Assembly: GCA_964634605.1 (NCBI GenBank)
Contig: CAZWLJ010000001.1
Coordinates: 176,808 to 240,807, forward strand
Source of the DNA: UPXZ01 sp964634605
GTDB lineage: Bacteria; Bacteroidota; Bacteroidia; Bacteroidales; Paludibacteraceae
DNA: 64,000 nt
Direction of reading: 5' to 3'
Shown here in pieces: positions 61,302 to 64,000 of the stretch. Positions within the stretch are counted from its first letter, which is position 1. Every line of letters begins with the position of its first letter. The notes below the pieces were generated by a model that saw nothing but the letters and a program-made list of their open reading frames with translations, was not told where the DNA came from and ran no database searches. Made by a program: the position numbers and the translations under genes.

Positions 61302-62387
61302 ATGCAAAAAAGAATCAGAATCAAGGATATTGCCGAAATAGCAGGTGTCTCTGCCGGTACAGTTGACCGTATCATCCACGGCAGGGGAAATGTATCCAAA
61401 AAGAGCAAGGATATCGTGGAGAATGTTCTCAGGGAAGTCAATTACCGGCCAAACATCCACATGTCGAGCATATCGCTGAAAAAAACCTACAATATCCTGT
61501 TCATTGCTCCCGGATTCTCATCGGGCGAATACTGGGAAAGCATCTACAAAGGCATACTGCGTGCGCTGAACGAGTTTGAAAACATATCGGTCAACTGTAA
61601 AAAAATAACCTACAACCAGTATGACGTGTATGCCTGCCGCGAGGTATTCGAAAGCGCGCTGAAACCCGATTTCGACGCGATCATCATCGGCCCGATTTTC
61701 CAGAACGAAACCCGCAATTTCTGCCGTAAACTGATGGAAAGAAATATTCCTTTTGTTTTTGTGGATTCGAATGTAAAAGACACTTCCCCGCTTGCCTATT
61801 TCTGTGCCAATCACTACATCACGGGTTTCCTGATGAGTAAGCTGATACATTCCATCATGCAGAACGGCAAAGACATCGGCATCATGCAGGCTATGCGCGT
61901 GGGCAACGAGAGCGCCAACTCCACCCTCCTCCGTATCAGCGGTTTTTCGGACTACCTGAAAAAAAACAACCTCGAAAACAAAATGCACCGCATACCTTTC
62001 TCGGGTACCAAACCTGAATCAAACGAACAGTATTTTGACGATTTCTTCAGGCAAAACACCAACATAGGGGGAATCGTGGTGCTCAACTCGCGCGGAAATG
62101 TGATAGCCAACTACCTGCACAAAAGAAAAATACGCGATATTAAAGTAGTGTGCGTGGATTTGACCAACTTAAACATCAAAGCCCTGAAAAAAGGGTACAT
62201 CGACTTTCTGATAGGGCAAAAACCGGAAAGGCAGGGCTACCTGGCCATGAAATTTCTGATTGAACACCTGATATTCAAAACACCAATTATTATCGAAAAC
62301 ATCCTTCCCCTGGATATACTTACCAAAGAAACCATCGATCTGTACAGGGAATTCAACGATCTGGTATATGTTGACAAGTACGAATAA
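61302..62387 (+). CDS. LacI-family transcriptional regulator, probable pectin/hexuronate regulator
   Basis: A 361-aa DNA-binding protein. Residues 4-50 are the LacI helix-turn-helix and hinge (IRIKDIAEIAGVSAGTVDRI, then NVSKKSKDIVENVL). Residues ~60-350 form a periplasmic-binding-protein-like sensor (LFIAPGFSSGEYWESIYKGI, FVFVDSNVKDTSPLAYFCAN, FLIGQKPERQGYLAMKFLIE). The ATG at 61302 is used because the frame's earlier TTG lies in a promoter box. It diverges from the distal susC and is the only regulator next to the locus, with no HTCS, AraC or ECF sigma/anti-sigma gene seen. A uronate or KDG-type effector is inferred, not shown. Confidence 0.9.
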   Translation: MQKRIRIKDIAEIAGVSAGTVDRIIHGRGNVSKKSKDIVENVLREVNYRPNIHMSSISLKKTYNILFIAPGFSSGEYWESIYKGILRALNEFENISVNCKKITYNQYDVYACREVFESALKPDFDAIIIGPIFQNETRNFCRKLMERNIPFVFVDSNVKDTSPLAYFCANHYITGFLMSKLIHSIMQNGKDIGIMQAMRVGNESANSTLLRISGFSDYLKKNNLENKMHRIPFSGTKPESNEQYFDDFFRQNTNIGGIVVLNSRGNVIANYLHKRKIRDIKVVCVDLTNLNIKALKKGYIDFLIGQKPERQGYLAMKFLIEHLIFKTPIIIENILPLDILTKETIDLYREFNDLVYVDKYE

Positions 62388-62591
62388 TACTTCCCTGAAA
62401 AGTCTCTCACGGGAGAAAACCTGCTACGGTAAAGTATCTGCAAACACATCCGGGTGCTGTGGTTTCTTAAAACTGGCCGATAATTAAGGTACGCGGCTGC
62501 AAACCGAATCAGCCTTTGATTTGTGCATATCAGCGGGAATAACCTGTACCATCGGATATACTCACTAAAAGAGCCAATATTGGCGCTGGTC

Positions 62592-62614
62592 GGCGGGATT
62601 TAACTAATCCCGCC
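62592..62614. repeat. GC-rich inverted repeat
   Basis: GGCGGGATT (62592-62600) and AATCCCGCC (62606-62614) form a 9-bp stem with a 5-nt loop about 205 bp after the LacI-family gene. There is no T-run, so a classical terminator is doubtful; it may be a scattered palindromic element. Confidence 0.55.
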
Positions 62615-62974
62615 TTAGGTATCAAAAGGAATTTATCTTTACGAAATAAATAATTAATTCAACTTTTCGGTGCATTGATTGCCCGGTTAAAAATCCTGAT
62701 AATGGAAAAGCCGGGATTTTGGAAAACCGGTATGCAGTGGCGGAATTTTAGCCAATAAAAGGCATTTCCTGAAGAAAGGAAGTGATTGATTGCTTAATAA
62801 AAATGGTTCATCGCGGAGCAGAAAGTAAATATTACAGAGAGGAATCGTTCTATCGTACTGCCGGATGATAATATTATACAGCATTTACGATTTATCAGAC
62901 AGCCAAATCGTTGTGTAGCAAAGCCGAAAGCAGATGTTGCACAGCAAATGCCATTTATTACGAATGCATCGCGG

Positions 62975-63215
62975 CATATCGCAAGTCCGAATGTATATAT
63001 CGCAAATCCGAAAGTTAAAATCGAAAATCAAAAAGCATATATCGCAAGTCCGAAAGTATATATTGCAAATCAAAAAGTTAAAATCGTAAATCCAAAAGCA
63101 TATATCGCAAATCAAAAGCATATATCGCAAGTCCAAAAGCTAAACACACAAATCCAAAAGCTGATATCGCAAGTCCGAAAGCTAAACACACAAATCCAAA
63201 AGCTGATATCGCAAA
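62975..63215. repeat. 21-bp tandem repeat array (about 11 units)
   Basis: Units start near 62975, 62996, 63017, 63038, 63059, 63080, 63101, 63121, 63142, 63163 and 63184, with a partial copy from 63205. A typical unit is TATATCGCAAGTCCGAAAGT plus one base. The unit at 63101-63120 has lost one base. The first six copies follow a three-unit (63-bp) higher-order pattern and the last four a two-unit (42-bp) one. Confidence 0.85.
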
Positions 63216-63256
63216 AGAAAATTCATTTATTACTCAGATACCGGTGCTGCTTTTTG

Positions 63257-63306
63257 AGAATGTGTCTTCGAATCCGCTATTAATAGAATGTGTCTTCGAA
63301 TCCGCT
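63257..63306 (+). repeat. 22-bp direct repeat
   Basis: AGAATGTGTCTTCGAATCCG plus CT occurs at 63257-63278 and again identically at 63285-63306, separated by six bases (ATTAAT). Confidence 0.85.
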
Positions 63307-63551
63307 CAGACACCTGTGCTGGTTTCGGGCATCGCAGCGGTCACTGAGCGCGGTGCATTGAGCGGAGCCGAAATGGAGCCGAAATGAAGCCGAAGTGACT
63401 GTTCTGAAATGGAGTCGAAGTGACCTTATTGACAAAGAAAATAATAAAATTACCCATTGAACATTTATACTTTAAGCAATCAAAGGGCATTTCCGGAAGG
63501 ACAGGTGAAAAACAAGAACCAAAAACGGTCAACGTTTTTCAGGCATTTACA

Positions 63552-63589
63552 ATTCACTAATCACCATTCACTAATCACCATTCACTGAT
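63552..63589 (+). repeat. 14-bp tandem repeat (2.6 units)
   Basis: ATTCACTAATCACC occurs at 63552-63565 and 63566-63579, with a partial copy following. It lies about 100 bp before thrS, just upstream of the putative promoter. Confidence 0.8.
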
Positions 63590-63617
63590 AAATCCAAAAA
63601 ACTTCAGCAATTTTTTC

Positions 63618-63625
63618 TATCTTTG
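63618..63625 (+). promoter_or_regulatory. Candidate -7 box of thrS
   Basis: TATCTTTG followed by C matches the Bacteroidetes TAnnTTTG element, 52 bp before the thrS ATG. The -33 TTTG is not evident. No T-box-like leader is seen in the short 5' region. Confidence 0.5.
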
Positions 63626-63677
63626 CAGTTCGTATTAAAAACAAATAAAAAAACCATTTGTAAGGTTCAAAAAAAGT

Positions 63678-64000
63678 ATGATTAACATTACATTCCCCGA
63701 TGGTTCGGTTCGTCCCTTTGCCGAAGGCACAACCGGACTGCAAATTGCTGAGAGCATAAGCTCACGGCTGGCACAAGAAGTATTATCTATCGGCGTAAAC
63801 GGTGAAACCTGGGATCTCTCCCGCCCCATCACTTCCGACGCTTCCATTAAGTTGTACAAATGGGACGACGAAGAAGGCAAACATGCCTACTGGCACAGTT
63901 CAGCCCACCTGATGGCGGAAGCATTGCAGGAACTTTATCCGGGTATTAAATTTGGTATAGGTCCCGCTATCGAAAACGGATTTTATTACGACGTTGATCC
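63678..64000 (+). CDS. thrS: Threonyl-tRNA synthetase, 3' end cut by window edge
   Basis: The first 107 codons of thrS, running off the right edge without a stop. The enzyme charges tRNA-Thr. Residues 1-60 form the TGS domain ([20 protein letters not shown]). The editing domain begins [20 protein letters not shown], and its two editing-site histidines fall at positions 73 and 77, exactly as in E. coli Thr[16 protein letters not shown] follows as expected. It is on the plus strand after the repeat-rich spacer and starts a new, housekeeping transcription unit. Confidence 0.96.
   Translation, partial: MINITFPDGSVRPFAEGTTGLQIAESISSRLAQEVLSIGVNGETWDLSRPITSDASIKLYKWDDEEGKHAYWHSSAHLMAEALQELYPGIKFGIGPAIENGFYYDVD

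Larger units (their letters stand above)
62388..63677. other. Long repeat-rich intergenic region
   Basis: Nearly 1.3 kb without a credible gene. It holds a GC-rich hairpin (62592-62614), a 21-bp tandem array (62975-63215), a 22-bp direct repeat (63257-63278 and 63285-63306), short GGAGCCGAAAT repeats (63364-63423) and a 14-bp tandem repeat (63552-63589). Open frames across the array, such as 62948-63283 (+) and 62885-63136 (-), are products of the repeat and are not proposed as genes. Confidence 0.75.

Noticed and set aside
62975..63215. CRISPR-like regular spacing
   Set aside because: Units are contiguous and similar throughout, with no unique spacers and no cas genes nearby.
62948..63283. 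111-codon plus-strand frame with seven-residue repeats (and a mirror 83-codon minus-strand frame at 62885-63136)
   Set aside because: Both frames are created by the 21-bp tandem repeat, whose unit length is a multiple of three. A 20-bp unit shifts the pattern midway, and neither frame has a plausible domain.
63264..63306. TTCGAATCC strings resembling a tRNA T-loop
   Set aside because: Flanking bases do not pair as a T-arm and no cloverleaf can be built; the string belongs to a 22-bp direct repeat.

Overview
The window looks like chromosome from a Bacteroidetes (order Bacteroidales or close). The signs are two SusC/SusD pairs, several secreted enzymes ending in type IX secretion (T9SS) sorting tails, SRR twin-arginine and lipobox leaders, and promoters with the Bacteroidetes -7 box TAnnTTTG. 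T9SS tails together with pectin enzymes argue for a free-living or fermentative lineage (Paludibacter-like is a guess) rather than a classical gut Bacteroides. No rRNA, tRNA, CRISPR array, transposase or phage gene was recognised.

Layout. 1-4.8 kb (+): the end of hisD, then hisC and an S9 (DPP-IV type) peptidase. 5.0-13.9 kb (-): housekeeping and envelope genes: MgtC-like, HD-domain protein, TPR protein, a decayed T9SS tail, FloA and NfeD, a TPR/PD40 protein and an AsmA-like protein. 14.1-15.0 kb (+): a zinc-type CDF exporter. 15.0-23.0 kb (-): a sugar-acid block transcribed uxaC > uxaE > SDR fructuronate reductase > kdgK > gnd > a LarA-like protein. 23.1-61.0 kb (-): a very large pectin utilisation locus with four PL1 pectate lyases, three CE8 pectin methylesterases (one fused to an alpha/beta-hydrolase), GH28, GH105, GH43, GH3, a CE12-type acetylesterase, DUF4861 and Gfo/Idh/MocA proteins, a secreted protein of unknown function, a DUF4957/5123-like surface lipoprotein and two SusCD pairs. 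61.3-62.4 kb (+): a LacI-family regulator diverging from the distal susC. 62.4-63.7 kb: a 1.3 kb repeat-rich spacer with a 21-bp tandem array. 63.7 kb to the edge (+): the start of thrS.

How it works together (inference from families and order). T9SS-exported pectate lyases and methylesterases attack methylated and acetylated homogalacturonan outside the cell. The SusCD pairs import oligomers. Periplasmic or lipid-anchored GH28, GH105, GH43, GH3 and esterases finish them. Galacturonate is isomerised by UxaC, epimerised by UxaE to fructuronate, reduced to mannonate and, after a dehydratase not in this window, phosphorylated as KDG by KdgK. Two almost identical 16-bp near-palindromes, centred on ACGT, sit at the promoters of uxaC and of the distal susC, the latter facing the LacI-type gene. 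They are the best candidate operators tying uptake to catabolism.
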